From Prorocentrum cordatum (Eukaryota; Sar; Dinophyceae; Prorocentrales; Prorocentraceae): a stretch of DNA of 64,000 nucleotides. Every line of letters begins with the position of its first letter. Within the stretch, counting starts at the first letter, position 1. The position numbers and the translations under genes are program-made. The notes below the pieces were generated by a model. The model made no database searches, had not been told where the DNA came from, and saw only the letters and a program-made list of their open reading frames with translations. Below are positions 9,580-22,224 of the stretch, in pieces. Where the stretch lies: positions 428,146 to 492,145 of the forward strand of contig CAUYUJ010005625.1 of the NCBI GenBank assembly GCA_963575745.1, written 5' to 3'.

Positions 9580-10160
9580 AGGGCAGGAAGAGGACGAGGA
9601 GGAGCGGGTAGGACGAGGAGCAGCGGGGAGGAGGAACATTTAGCGGGAAAGGTCGAGCTCAGAGCAGGAGGAGGAGGAGGAAGGAGGAGGAGGCGGAGGA
9701 GGAAGGGCAGGAGGGACTCGGAGGGACGGATGAGGCCCCCCTTCGCTCCATTCACATCCTGCATCCAGGCCCGGGTGTCCCACTGCGAGGGTGCCCGAGA
9801 AGTTCTGACGAACAGGATAAGTACGAGAAGAAGTTCTCAGGATGCCGTTAGACGGCGTCGAGCAGGAGCCCTCGTGCAGTCCCTCAGACCATCGCCAAGA
9901 GGAGACGGGTGTCAGGCAGGCCTTCAGAATGATCCAGGCCATCGGGGGTTCGCTGTCACATTTTCCACCCGCCCCTTTCTTGAGTTTCTCAATTGCATCA
10001 GGTGCTTGAATCAACAATGTAGCGAACGCAATAGCAAAGGAAGGCAGGGGTAGAAGGAGGGTGATGAGGATGAGAAGGAGGAGGGGGAGGAGTCGGAGGA
10101 GGGGGAGGAAGGGGGCGGAGGGGCAGGAATGGGTGCAGGGAGGGGTGGGAAGAGGTAAAG
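9580..10160 (+). repeat. Interrupted GGA microsatellites and intervening sequence
   Basis: GGA-rich runs lie at about 9590-9725 and 10045-10150. Sequence between them (9726-10044) shows no recognised gene. Confidence 0.6.
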
Positions 10161-10404
10161 AGGGGCGCTCACGACGTGGCAGTAGCAATGTATAGGCATA
10201 CGTTTTACAAGAGGCTTGCGCCACATCAGTGATTCGATTCTCACTAAATGGTCATGCGAAGTATTGCAGCACATGTTTTCCATCAGCTGTGGCCCTCATG
10301 TCAGGCAGTGAACATAGAAGTGTATCACCACCTGTGCATGTTCATTATTAATCGCTTCGCTCATTCCGCCGGCCCGTATGGTGCCATCGCAGGCGTTTGC
10401 TTGC
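10161..10404. other. Unassigned sequence with shared border motifs
   Basis: It contains CAAGAGGCTTGCGCCA (about 10210) and TCCGCCGGCCC (about 10364). Related motifs (CAAGAGGCTTGCGCCA, TCCGCCGGCCCC) stand in front of the TTGGGGCC array at 28960-28985, so they may mark the left edge of that repeat type. Confidence 0.45.
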
Positions 10405-11230
10405 GCGTTCGTGGCCTCTTGGAGCCTCGGTGGGGCCGTTTGGGGCCTCTTGGCGCCTCTTTTTAGGCCTCTTGGAGAACTCGGGAGGCCTCCAGGGGGC
10501 CTCCTGAGCTCTCGTGACGGTCTCTTGGGGGGCTTTCGGCGGGCTCTTGGCGGTATTTGTTGGTCCTCTTGGGGCCTGGGGCCTGACGTTGTTGGTCCTC
10601 TTGGGGCCTCACGGGAGCTTATTGGGGCGTCTTGGGGGTGTCTTGGAGAGTCTCTTGGGGCCTCTTTCGGGGTCCTGGGCGCCTTCTGGGGCGGAGGGCT
10701 CGATTTTTCAGTTCTCGGTTCCCTTCTTGAGCCCCTCTTGGGCCCGTCTTGGGGCCTCTTGGTCCGCCTTGGGCAGCACTTGGGCCGTCTGGGGGGCGCT
10801 CTTGGGCCGCTCCGGGGCCGTCTTGGGAGCCTCGTGGGCCGTCTTGGAGCAGTCTTGAAGGCCTCTTGGGCCCTCTTGGAGCGTCCGGAAGCGAAAAGGC
10901 CAGAACGCAAAAAAACATAGAAAAAACAATGAAAATCAACGATTTTGGCAACTTGGGGCCCTCTTCGGAGGCCTCTTGGAAGGCCCTTGGAGCGTCTTGG
11001 AGGCCTCTTGGGCTGTCTTGGGGCCATCTGGGGCGTCTTCGGGCGATCTTTGGCCGTCTCGGGCCTCTCTTGGACCGTCTAGAAAGCTTCTCGGGGCCCT
11101 CTTGGACCGATCTGGAGCCCTCTTGGACTCCGAAACAGAACTCCGGCATCTCTGGCCCGACCTTGCCGGGACCTTGCCGGGGACTTGCCGGGGACTTGCC
11201 GGGACCTTGCGGGGGTACTTTTCGTCCGGG
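10405..11230 (+). repeat. TTGGGGCC-rich degenerate array 1
   Basis: Short irregular units such as CTCTTGGGGCC and GTCTTGGGGC recur every 10-25 bases. They are interrupted near 10885-10950 by an AT-rich piece (GAAAAGGCCAGAACGC, then AAAAAACAATGAAAATC). The same array type recurs at 29.0, 31.5 and 49.7 kb. Both strands stay open for long stretches by composition. I do not regard them as genes. Confidence 0.75.
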
Positions 11231-11582
11231 GACCCCCAGGGGCCGCCCCGCGCGCGTGAACTAGAAATACTGTTAACCAGGTACCGGAGATCTCAGTACG
11301 CCCTGTTCATTATTTCGGCAATCTGGAGAGATCCCCAAAGTGCTTTGTGCTTTTGAACGACTGTCCTCTCCTAAACAGGTAAGTTAGACAGAGTATTTGG
11401 AAGCTCAGCAAGCGAGAGGTAGCACTCAACCGGGAACAACGTCTTAACGCCAACGTCACGGAGGAACGGTTGGGCAGGAATAGGAGCGGGGGGATTAGGA
11501 GGTAGGGATAGCAACCCACATGTGAGGAGCAGGACCACGAACAGAGGAGGAGGATACCTGAAAGTGTGATGTGTCCTTGTCT
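11231..11582. other. Unassigned sequence
   Basis: No gene, foldback or tandem unit was recognised between the array and the family C element. Confidence 0.4.
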
Positions 11583-11804
11583 AGGCCTCCTAGAGGGGGT
11601 CGGAGTAGATGGGGTCGGAGGATCGCGCCGCATCGCCCATGCATCGCCGATGCGGCTGGATGTGGAGCCCGATTTGCTTCACGTCGACGTCGCCGATGCA
11701 TCGCCCACGTCGACGATGCATCGCCAGTGCATCGCATCTCCGAAGTAGCAGCGATGCGGCGCGATCCTCCGACCCCATCTACTCCGACCCCATCTAGGAG
11801 GCCT
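11583..11804. mobile_element. Family C element with 54-bp inverted ends
   Basis: The first 54 bases (AGGCCTCCTAGAGGGGGTCG onward) and the last 54 bases are inverted repeats with one mismatch. The centre repeats GATGCATCGCC-like words in both orientations. CCTTGT occurs just outside each end, suggesting an imperfect 7-8-bp target duplication. Non-coding, 222 bp. Confidence 0.85.
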
Positions 11805-11962
11805 CTACCTTGTAAGGGCAATGGCAAAATAATGTCGCGGTGCGCGGTGTGTATTTGACACGTGTTCAGTTGTGCCGGTCCTTGCGGCGGTCGGGGCCCT
11901 TGCGGTCCTTGACGCCGGGCCACGGGCGGACGTGCGCAGCAGCGTACTTGTTCATATCAGTT

Positions 11963-12092
11963 CTAAGCCGGGCCTGTCCCTCTACAGGAGGAATATTCAA
12001 AAGTAGTCAAACACCAGTCTGGGGACGATGTCTTACTATGTTTGACTATTTGTTTGACTATTTTTCCCAACCATCCTGTGGTGTTGGGTCCT
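11963..12092. mobile_element. Family A element, copy 3 (right end decayed)
   Basis: The left half matches other copies (GGGCCTGTCCCTCTACAGGA, GAATATTCAAA, CAGTCTGGGGACGATG). The right inverted end is unrecognisable beyond about CCTGTGGTGTTGGG. Confidence 0.75.
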
Positions 12093-12192
12093 CGTTTTGA
12101 AGAGACGGTGCCCCGCGTCTCCTTCCTCCTTCCTCCTCCTCCGCCGCCTCTCCCTCCTCCCCCTCTTCCTTGCGTTTCACCCGCCCAGTACA

Positions 12193-12711
12193 GCGTTTCG
12201 TAGCCCCATAGGGAGCTCCACCGAAGGCCCCATGGCTGCCGTCCGCATGCGTCCCGCACACCCATTTCGGCACACCCCTCACACGTTTCGTGGCCCCACA
12301 GGGAGCTCCACCGAAGGCCCCAGTGCTGCCGTCCGCATGCGTCCCGCACACCCATTTCGGCACACCCCTCACACGTTTCGTGGCCCCATAGGGAGCTCCA
12401 CCGAAGGCCCCATGCTGCCGTCCGCATGCGTCCCGCACACCCATTTCGGCACACCCCTCACACGTTTCGTGGCCCCACAGGGAGCTCCACCGAAGGCCCC
12501 AGTGCTGCCGTCCGCATGCGTCCCGCACACCCATTTCGGCACACCCCTCACACGTTTCGTGGCCCCATAGGGAGCTCCACCGAAGGCCCCATGGCTGCCG
12601 TCCGCATGCGTCCCGCACACCCATTTCGGCACACCCCTCACACGTTTCGTGGCCCCACAGGGAGCTCCACCGAAGGCCCCAGTGCTGCCGTCCGCATGCG
12701 TCCCGCACACC
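12193..12711 (+). repeat. 90-bp minisatellite with alternating A/B units
   Basis: GGGAGCTCCA starts units at 12211, 12301, 12391, 12480, 12570 and 12660 (periods 90, 90, 89, 90, 90). Odd units carry CCCATAGGGAG and CATG(G)CTGCC. Even units carry CCCACAGGGAG and CAGTGCTGCC. The higher-order unit is thus about 180 bp, present three times. As 90 is divisible by 3, both strands keep open frames with a 30-residue repeat, but nothing else supports translation. A single orphan piece lies at 13010-13064. Confidence 0.9.
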
Positions 12712-13119
12712 AGGTGTGTGGCGTGCCGACATGGGCGTCGCGGCGCGCGGGCGCTGCCGTCGGGGTTCCCAGGGAAGCCCCCTGCAGAGGCGACGCTCAG
12801 AGTCACGAGTACCGAGAGTCACGCAGACCCAAACTGTTCACAGTCGTATACATACATTTACACTGGGCGTATCCATGCACGCATTCATGCGAATAGAATC
12901 AATCGCGCGCAGATTCATTCATAATCAGACTCGCTCGCGATCCGACTCGCACGCGCTCAAGCTTTCATATTCGGACCTATCGTCTTCGTTCGTGTTGTGT
13001 ACACTGCCACGCATTTCGGCACACCCCTCATACGGCTCGTGGCCCCATAGGGAGCGCCACCGAATAAGATATTCACAATTGCGGTACTCTCAACTGCATA
13101 TGGTTGGGTCCTTCGCCAG
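12712..13119. other. Unassigned sequence with orphan minisatellite piece
   Basis: The piece at 13010-13064 carries CATTTCGGCACACCCCTCA and GGCCCCATAGGGAG like the 90-bp unit, about 300 bases beyond the array. No gene seen. Confidence 0.5.
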
Positions 13120-13173
13120 GCTAATTTAGTTTTCGTCCCAAATCCCCCTGAAGGGGAAACACGCCCGGCCTAA
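13120..13173. mobile_element. Family A element, copy 4 (right end only)
   Basis: TTTTCGTCCCAAATCCCCCT, then ACGCCCGGCCTAA, matches the right terminus of the family. No left end is recognisable upstream. Confidence 0.6.
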
Positions 13174-13407
13174 TGATGGTCGTTGTTGTGTGTTGCCTTT
13201 GTGCGACATGGAAGGGGAGCGTGGCCAACGCTTGTAAGCTCGTGGCGATTCGCTGCTTTCCACCCTAAGCGCTCTTGAAAGAACTGGCGAATAATATGAT
13301 ATTCTATCATGGTGCCATGGATGCTTCGACGACGACAAGCAGGAGCAGGAGGATGACGACGACACGTATGAGCGGAGGACCATGACAAGCATCGGTGGCA
13401 ACATGTT
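13174..13407. other. Unassigned sequence
   Basis: No gene or repeat recognised. Confidence 0.35.
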
Positions 13408-13527
13408 AACCCTACACCCACCTCCCGCGATTTCTAAGGGGGCGGTGGGGGTTCTCTTCGTTCGGGAGCTCCCGAGTGGAGTGAACCCTCACCCCCTCTT
13501 AGAAATCGCGGGGGTGGGGGTAGGGTT
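13408..13527. mobile_element. 120-bp foldback element
   Basis: AACCCTACACCCACCTCCCG leads a left arm containing GCGATTTCTAAG. The right arm ends GGGGGTAGGGTT and is its inverted complement over about 45 bases with a few mismatches. Design resembles the element at 5132-5317 but sequence differs. Confidence 0.75.
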
Positions 13528-13564
13528 CACACGTGGCTACCTAAAGCAGGACGAGGACTAGCTT

Positions 13565-13855
13565 GAGGAGGAGGAGGCTGACGACAACATGGAGGAGGAG
13601 GATGAGGAGGAGGACTGCTAGCAGAAGGAGAAGGAGGATAAGGAGCAGGAGGAGGAGGAGGAGGTTGACGACGACATGGAGGATGAGGCGGCAGAGAAGG
13701 AGGAGGACGGCCAGCAGCGGGAGGAGGAGAAGGAGGCCGACGACGACGACATGGAGGAGGAGGAGGAGGAGGAGGAGGAGGAGGAGGAGGAGGAGGAGGA
13801 CGGTTAGCGGGAGGAGGAGGAGGAGGAGGAGCAGGAGCGGGAGCCGGAGCAGGAC
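13565..13855 (+). repeat. GGA microsatellite with GACGAC interruptions
   Basis: Irregular GGAGGAGGA runs with GACGACGACATGGAGG insertions repeated three times. No family B borders. Confidence 0.85.
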
Positions 13856-13856
13856 G

Positions 13857-13985
13857 AGGGCGCCTCACGGGGCGGATCGCCGCCGCCAGACTCCTACATC
13901 CTGCGCCTCGCGGTCCCGGCGCTGCCGTCCGTGGGCGACCTGCACCTCATCGTCGGGGACGTTCAGATCACCAGGCAACGACGGG
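13857..13985 (+). other. Short protein-like frame, possible exon remnant
   Basis: One frame reads GASRGGSPPPDSYILRLAV then PALPSVGDLHLIVGDVQITR, less biased than its surroundings and without stops. I cannot name a domain or confirm splice sites. It may be chance. Confidence 0.2.
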
Positions 13986-14175
13986 GGGGGCGGGGGATCG
14001 AGGAAGTCCAAGCCCAGACATCTGGCGTCCAGAGCAATAAAACAACATCAGTTTTTTCGTTGTCAACGGCTGCGCAGGGCCAACTCTTTTCCTCCTGATG
14101 TGCGGGCCGCAACACTCCGTAGCGCAACCCCTACCCTCGTAGAATTTGATTCGCGTGCTTCCAGAAAGGTCGCGG
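13986..14175. other. Unassigned sequence
   Basis: Spacer between the GGA tract and the A+C array. Nothing recognised. Confidence 0.35.
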
Positions 14176-16811
14176 TGAACACACACACACGCGCACACAC
14201 ATGCACACACAGTCACACACACACACGCACACATGCACGCTCATACATACACATACACAGATACACATATAAACATACACATGCACACACACACACACAC
14301 GCACGCACGCATACACACACACACGCACACTCACACGTACACGCACACGCGCACACACACACACACACACACGCACGCACACACGCACGCACGCACACAC
14401 ACATACTCACGCTCACACTCACAATCACACTCAGACTCACAGTCACACACTCACGCACTCACACACTTATACACTCACGCACACACACACACGCACACAC
14501 GCACGCACACACACAAACACGCACGCACGCACACACACACACACACACGCAAGCACCCTCGCACGCACACGCAACACACTACACATAGCACACAACACAC
14601 AACACACCACACAACACACAACACACAACACAACACACAGCACACAACGCACATCACACACCACACACCACACACAACACAACACACAAAACATAACACA
14701 CAATACACAACACACAACACACTGCACGCAACACACAACACACAGCACACACCACACAGCACACACCACATACCATACAACACACAGTACACAGCACACA
14801 GCATACACCACACACCAGACTGCAGACACCACACCTCACACAACAAACAACACACAACACACTGCACACGACACACGACACACGACATACATTACACAAC
14901 ACACAACATACAACATGCACCACAGAACACACAGCACATTGCGCACAACACACATCACACACCAAACAACGCACAGCACACAACGCACACCACACAACAG
15001 ACACCACACAACACACAAAACACACTACACGCCACACACCACACACAACACACCACACACCTCACATCACAAAGCACACAACACACTTCACACACCACAC
15101 ACCACACACCACACACCACACACCACGCAACACACAACACACAACGCACACACAACACACACACACCACATAGTACACAACACACAACCCACAACACACA
15201 GCACACAACACAAACCACACGGCACACCACTCCCCCCTTTACAACACACACACACCACCCAACGCACAATACACATTCTGTTGCACATAATGCAACACAC
15301 AACACATACCACACATCACACAGCCCACACCACAACGCACAACGTTCAACTCACATCACACACCACACACCACACGCCACACAACACACAATTCACAAAC
15401 CACAACACGCATCACACACCACACGACTCACATCAAGACACAGCACACACACACCACACCGCACGCACCATACAACACACAATACACATCACAAACCACA
15501 CAACACACATCGCACAGCAAACAGCACAATCCACACCACACGACACACAGCATGCACCACACGTCACACACCACACATCACACAACACACACCACACTGC
15601 AGACGCCACACACCACACCGAACAATTCACAGCAGACACCACATAGCACACCACATACAACACGCAGCACACATTACACAGCACACACCGCACACCACCC
15701 ACCGCATGACCCACAACAGACAGCACACTGCAGACAACACACATCACACAACACGGAGCACACAACACAGGACACACATTACACACCACAGCACACACAC
15801 CTCACAACACACACAACACCCACTACGCAACACAATACACCCATGATACACAACACCACGCACTGAACACCACACACCACACAGCACACACCACACAGGT
15901 CACAACCATAGCACACACCACACAGCACACACGACATAACACACAGCACAAACAACACAGCACACTGCGTACACACACCACACAACACAACACACACCAT
16001 ACCACACTCAACACACAACACACACCACACAATATACCACACAACACACACGCACACACCACGCAACACACAGCACTATACTTACACACAACCCACACCA
16101 AACAGCACACACCGCACAACACACAACACGCACACCACACGACACGCACACCACACAACACACAACACACACCAACCAGTCCACAGCACACATCACACAC
16201 CACACAACACAGCAAACAACGCACATCACAGAGCATACACCGCACAACACACCACACAGTACACAACGCGTAACCCACAACGCACAACACACAGCAACCA
16301 ACACGCAGCATACACCACTCACCGCACAGCACACACACCACACAACACACAACCCACAACACACACCACACTGCACACAGCACTCAACACACACCACCCA
16401 CCATACACCGCACAACGCATATCACACAACACACAGCACACATCACAGACCACACAACACACGGCACACATCTGGCAGCACACAGCACACAAGGCACAAC
16501 ACACCACACAGCACACACCACGACTCACACAACACACACCATACAGCACACATCACACGCCACACACCACACAACACACAGCACGCAGCACACACCGCAA
16601 CACACACCACACACCACACAACACACCACACACCACACAACTGACAACACACATCGTGCCACAAAACACAACGCACAACTCATACCTCACAGCGCACAAG
16701 GCACAGCACACCGCACACACGACACAACACACAGCACACACAGCACACACCACACGCCACACATCACACACCACATTCCACAGCACAAGCCACACACCAC
16801 ACACACCGGTT

Positions 16812-16870
16812 TGTGAGTCAGTGGGGCTGCGGGGTGATCTCCTTGGTTTGGTACTGCGGGGTGGCCACCA
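16812..16870 (+). repeat. G-rich island 1 inside the A+C array
   Basis: TGTGAGTCAGTGGGGCTGCG starts a roughly 59-bp non-CA sequence that ends in GGGGTGGCCACCA. It recurs exactly 1680 bases downstream with two substitutions. Confidence 0.9.
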
Positions 16871-18491
16871 CACAGCATACAGCACAACACAGAACACACC
16901 ACAGCACAGACACCACAACACACACCACACATCACACAACCCACACCACACACCACACATAACACAACACACACCACCCACCACACACCACACACCACAC
17001 AAAACACAACCCACATCACACACAACACACACCACAACACCTAACACGCAACGCCACACAGCAGAACACACACGCCGCATCGCGCAACACACAACTCACA
17101 ACACACACCACACACCACTCACCACACAACTCGCAACACACACAGCACACACCACACAGCGTACACGAAACAACACAACACAGGACACACATCACACGCA
17201 CACATCGCACACTACACACCACACAACACACAGCACACACCACGCACCACACACAACACAACCACACGACACACCACACAACGCCCACAACACACATCAT
17301 ACACCGCACACCACACAGCACACCACAGACCACACACCACACACTACATACATTACACTACACGCAGCACACTCCACACTCCACACTCCACATACAACAC
17401 ACAAACCACAGCACACATTGCACACCACACATTACACAACCCCCAGCAACACCACCACATAAACCACACCACACAGCACACCACACACCACACACCACAC
17501 ACCACACAGCACACAACAGATACCACGCACGAACACCACACACCACACAACACCCAACACCCAACACACAGCATACAACACAACACACAACACACCACAC
17601 GGCACACCACACCACACACAGCACACGCCGCACAGCACACACCGCGCAGCACACCACTCACCTCACACTGCACACACCACGCAACACACAACACACAACA
17701 CACAACAGACAGCACACACACCACCCCATAACACGCAATACTCACCACACAACACACAGCACACAGCCACGCACCACACCACACAGCACACAGCACACAA
17801 GGCATACCATACAACACACACCACACAACAACCAGCACACAACGCACATCACACACAGCACACAGCACACACCACACAACACACAACACACGACGCACAC
17901 CACACAACACACAACACACAACACACACCACACAGCACAAGACACAACACACGACAGACACCACGCACCACACCGAACATAACAACTATTACACAGCACA
18001 CACCACACACCCCACAGCACACCATCATACACACAATACGCAGCACACAGCGCACAGCGCGCAACGCGCAACACACACCACACAACACACAGCACACACC
18101 AATCTGCGCACAACACACAACACACGCCACACAACACACCACACCCCACATACCACACAACAGACAGCACAGAACGCACAACACACAACGCACACCACAC
18201 AGCTCACACCACACCTCACACACCACACCGCACACCACACACCACACGTCACACAACACACAACACACAGCACACAACACACACTACAACACACCACACA
18301 CCATACACCATATATCGCGCCACACAAAAGATAAGGCACATCATGCCACAACACACAACGCACAACGCATAACACACAACGCACACCACACATCACACAT
18401 CACACACGACACACCACACAGCACAAGCCACACACCACACACCGCACACCTCACAACACATACCACACACCACACACCACACACACCGTGC

Positions 18492-18550
18492 TGTGAGTCA
18501 GTGGGGCTGCGGGGTGATCTCACTGGTTTGGTACTGCGGGGTGGCCACCA
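18492..18550 (+). repeat. G-rich island 2 inside the A+C array
   Basis: Copy of the 16812 island. The preceding CACACCGTGCTGT string also marks the right border of the whole array near 20140, suggesting the array was assembled from segments with a common edge. Confidence 0.9.
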
Positions 18551-19194
18551 CACAACATACAGCACACACTACAACACCATTCTACACACAACACGTCACA
18601 CAACCCACACCACACACCACACAGAACACAACGCACAACACACACCACACACCCACAACCCACAACACAACACACACACACACCACATACACAACACAAC
18701 AAAGAACACGCAACACCACACATCACACAACACACACCGCGCAACACGCAGCACACAGCACACACCACACAGCACACGCCACACAGCGCACACCACACAC
18801 AACACACAACACACAGGACACAACACACATAACGCACATCACAACACAAATTACACAGGACACACACCACACACAACGCACATCACAACACAAACCACAC
18901 AGCACACACACCACACACCACACACCACACACCATACACAACTCGCAACACACAACACACAGCATACACCACACACCACACGGCACACCACACACCACAC
19001 ACCACAAACCACTCACAGCACACTACGCATTGCACACAGCACACCCCACACACCACACACAACACACAGCACACAGCACACAACACACACCACGCATTAC
19101 AAAGCTCACATCGCACGACGCACAACACAACACTCAACACAACACAGAACCCACAACACTCACCACACACCACACACCACACACCACACACCAC

Positions 19195-19555
19195 GCAGCA
19201 CACAGCACATAACACACAACACACTGCGCACAACACCCACGACACACCACAACAAACAACACAACGCATTGCACACCACACCACACAACACAACGCCCGC
19301 ATCACGCAACACCACGCCACACACAACACACTGCGCACAACACACAGCACACAGCACACAACACACACCGGATACCACGCAGCACACAGCACATAACACA
19401 CAACACACCACACAACACCCACGACACACCACAACAAACAACACAACGCATTGCACACCACACCACACAACACAACGCCCGCATCACGCAACACCACGCC
19501 AAACACAACACACTGCGCACAACACACAGCACACAGCACACAACACACACCGGAC
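19195..19555 (+). repeat. 180-bp tandem duplication within the A+C array
   Basis: The segment containing CAACGCCCGCATCACGCAAC (19291 and 19471) and CACACCGGA (about 19365 and 19545) is repeated at an offset of 180 bases with a small indel and one or two substitutions. Confidence 0.85.
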
Positions 19556-20140
19556 ATCACACAACACACGACACAACACGCAATACATAACACACAACAC
19601 ACAACACACAGCACACACCACACACCACACACAACACAATACACAGCATTCAACACATGCCGTACAACACACATCACACAACAAGCAGCACACAACGCAC
19701 AACATACAATACACACCACGCAGCACACAACACACAACATCCAACACACAACACACAATGCACAACACACAACACACAACCCACAACACACACACCACAC
19801 AGCACAACACACGACACACAACAGACAACATTCAACACACAACACACAACAAACAATACATAGCCCACACTACGCACCACACAACACACAACACACCATA
19901 TTACGCACAACAAGCAGCACACAACGCACAACGCACAGCACACAGCACACAACATACAACACACTGCACATAACACACATCACACAACACACAACACACC
20001 CTACACCCCACAACACACACACACCATACAGCACACACAACACACAACACACAACACACACACCACATACCCCTCACCACACACCACACACCAAACAACA
20101 AACAGCACACACCACACCACACACCACACACACACCGTGC

Positions 20141-20927
20141 TGTCTTTTTCAATCCGAGGGTGTGCTTTGTCCATTCGCGGCCCCAGGGCACCGCATCTCC
20201 GGCAGTGCTTTTTCATGCCATATTCCATATGCCTCTTTGATCGCCCCAGGACCCGACAAGTTGCCACCAGAGGTCGAAATCGAAGACAACTATCGCGACT
20301 GACAAACATCGAGCCTCTGGGTTGGGTGCCTTGCTTGCCACGATCTCGCGGATCGGCAGAGCTCTGTAGGCCAACCATCGGCGGCGCGCGCAAGGTGGTG
20401 GCGCAGGGTCTTCTTAGAATGCCACGGGCCTTCTCGGAAGGCCCAGGAGGCTTCTGAGAAGGCTTCTGCGAAGTCAGGATGGCTTCTGCGAGCGCCCCTG
20501 GGCCCTCCTGGAAGCTCCGCCCGCTTTCTCAGAGACCGCCCCCTTCGCGCCCCCCCTTTCCGCGGACGACTTCGGTGCACTGGCGTCTCCCGAGGCGTCG
20601 TCGATCCTCGACCCTCAGGAGTGGTAAGGCGCTCAGTTTTTCGGCCCTTCGGGTCGGCAACCTGTGCACCCTGCCGCGTTGCGCTGGCGCGTGCAGGGAA
20701 TCCCAGCAGTGTACGGTGCATGGGCGCTGGTCTCGTAGCCGTGTGTCCCAGGCCTCCCAGATGGGGCCAGAGCTGATGGGCTTGTTTTCCACCGCCACCG
20801 CCACCACAAGGTAGAGGGGGGAAGGAGGTGGAGGGTGAGGAAGAGGAGGAAGAAGAGGGGTAGGAGTATCCCCTCCCCCCTCCAACTTATGGTGGCGGTG
20901 GTGGAAAACAGGCCCATCAAGAGCACA
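20141..20927. other. Mixed sequence with dispersed repeat pieces
   Basis: TTTTTCAATCCG and CCATATGCC near the start recur at 36660-36765, and TTTCAAT plus GCGGTCCC recurs at 63748. At 20420-20550 there is a cluster of AGAAGGC/GCCTTCT words like those at 27690, 52150 and 55090. A GAGGAAGAGG tract follows at 20830. No gene is supported. Confidence 0.45.
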
Positions 20928-21097
20928 TGGGGTCAGAGGATCGCGCCGCACCGCCGATGCATCGGCGATGCGGCTCGATGTGGGGCCCGATCTTCTCCGC
21001 GGCGTCGCCGCCGAGGCATCGCCCATGGATGCCCCAGCGAGGCGGCGCGGGAGCCTCCGACCGCAGCCGCTCGGACCCCGGGTGCCGGGAGGCCTCC
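20928..21097. mobile_element. Family C element, diverged copy
   Basis: It starts GGGGTCAGAGGATCGCGCCG and carries GATGCATCGGCGATGCGGCT, then ends near GGGAGGCCTCC. The right inverted arm is decayed. Confidence 0.65.
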
Positions 21098-21189
21098 GAG
21101 TGCGCGCCGTCCATGCGAAGGGTCGGTGCGGGAGGGGGGGGCGGCGCGCGCGCGCCCTCGGCGCGCCCGGCAGGGGGGGGGGGGCGGGG

Positions 21190-21300
21190 GAGGCTGGTCG
21201 CGAACCTCCAGCTGCAGCGCAAGGACGACCAGACCTTCTCGTTCGGGCTCCACGGCGACGGCGGCGCGAACATGGCGCCGGCCCCGGATCCCTCTCAGTC
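21190..21300 (+). other. Short protein-like frame, possible exon remnant
   Basis: One frame reads RLVANLQLQRKDDQTFSFG followed by LHGDGGANMAPAPDPS. The residue mix is natural, but no start, splice site or homologue is evident. Confidence 0.2.
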
Positions 21301-22224
21301 ATCGAGGTGCTCGCAGGATGTGGTAGTGAACGGGTTTCCGTTCGGAAAGAGGTGTCCCAGATTTCGTGAACAGATTTTCGCGTTTGGCAAATTGGCTTCT
21401 GCGTATCATGCTGCCCCGTGTTGTGATTAGCAGCTGGAGTAGCTTCGTGAATCCTGTGATCGCCTGTCTACACCGTAGTGCTTCACAATACTGGCTTGTA
21501 TCATACGCATTCGGAGGTGGATAGACCTCCTACCCTGACACGTCGATTAAGGAATTGGCCGTTTTCGGTTCGCGAGAGGGCGTCGCGGCTGTCATTTTTG
21601 CGGGTCCAGGTCCGTCGGTTTCGGTCCCAGGCCGTTTTCATTAAGGGGAGGTTTACTAAAGGGAGGTTTGTCCGCCGCCGACGCATGCATTCGCTACATC
21701 GCTTCCTATGTTGGCCGGTGGCTCAGGGGCAGCGTCAGGGGTGGGATGCGCAGGCTCCGGGGGACGCGTCGGCCCCCGGCGTGTTGGGGCCCTCTTCGCC
21801 CGTTTTGGGGGCTCTGTTCGGCGGCGTCGCCGCCCCAGAGGCCCATGCGGCACACCGGGGCAGCGCCCAAGAGCGCCTGGGAAACAGGCGGTCTGGTGCC
21901 TCAAGAACCCTGCAAACCCTTTATCTCTCAGAGTCGCAGGAGCCCTCCACTCAGAACAGGAAAAAACACATACACACAAAGGGTTTTATTGGTTTTACGC
22001 CGGAAGGGGGCGTCGTTGAGAGGGTGCCTGGCACGGATGCGGGGATCGGTGTGGCGTCGGTCCCAAGAAGTCCCTTCGATAGGCAGCACGTAGTGGACCC
22101 CTACGTGCTGCAGGCTTGGTGGCGGATAGTCGAGACGCTGAAATAAGGACCATGTTGGGCTTGGGCGGGGCTCTGGTTTCTGGACTGCGCCTTAGATCTG
22201 CATCGGGAAATTGATGCAGTGGAG
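21301..22224. other. Unassigned sequence
   Basis: About 900 bases of mixed composition without recognised repeats. A 222-codon frame (21478-22146, GTG start) shows no domain. Confidence 0.35.

Larger units (their letters stand above)
14176..20140 (+). repeat. About 6-kb A+C strand-asymmetric array
   Basis: It begins as CA repeats with CG and CT interruptions (to about 14590). It then becomes a degenerate mix of CACAA, CACAG, CACAC and CACCA words for 5.5 kb with very little G or T on the plus strand. Both strands remain open for hundreds of codons (His/Thr/Asn/Gln on one, Cys/Val on the other), which is compositional. Two near-identical 60-bp G-rich islands and a 180-bp tandem duplication are embedded and listed separately. 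Confidence 0.95.

Noticed and set aside
10405-11230. ORFs on both strands in TTGGGGCC arrays
   Set aside because: Composition-driven. The same pattern recurs at every array without conserved frames.
12193-12711. CRISPR array
   Set aside because: The whole 90-bp unit is repeated without unique spacers, and the genome is eukaryotic in character.
14176-20140. Very long ORFs (up to 537 codons) of His/Thr/Asn/Gln on plus and Cys/Val on minus
   Set aside because: They arise from A+C-only sequence that cannot form stops in several frames. No start context or non-repetitive domain is present.
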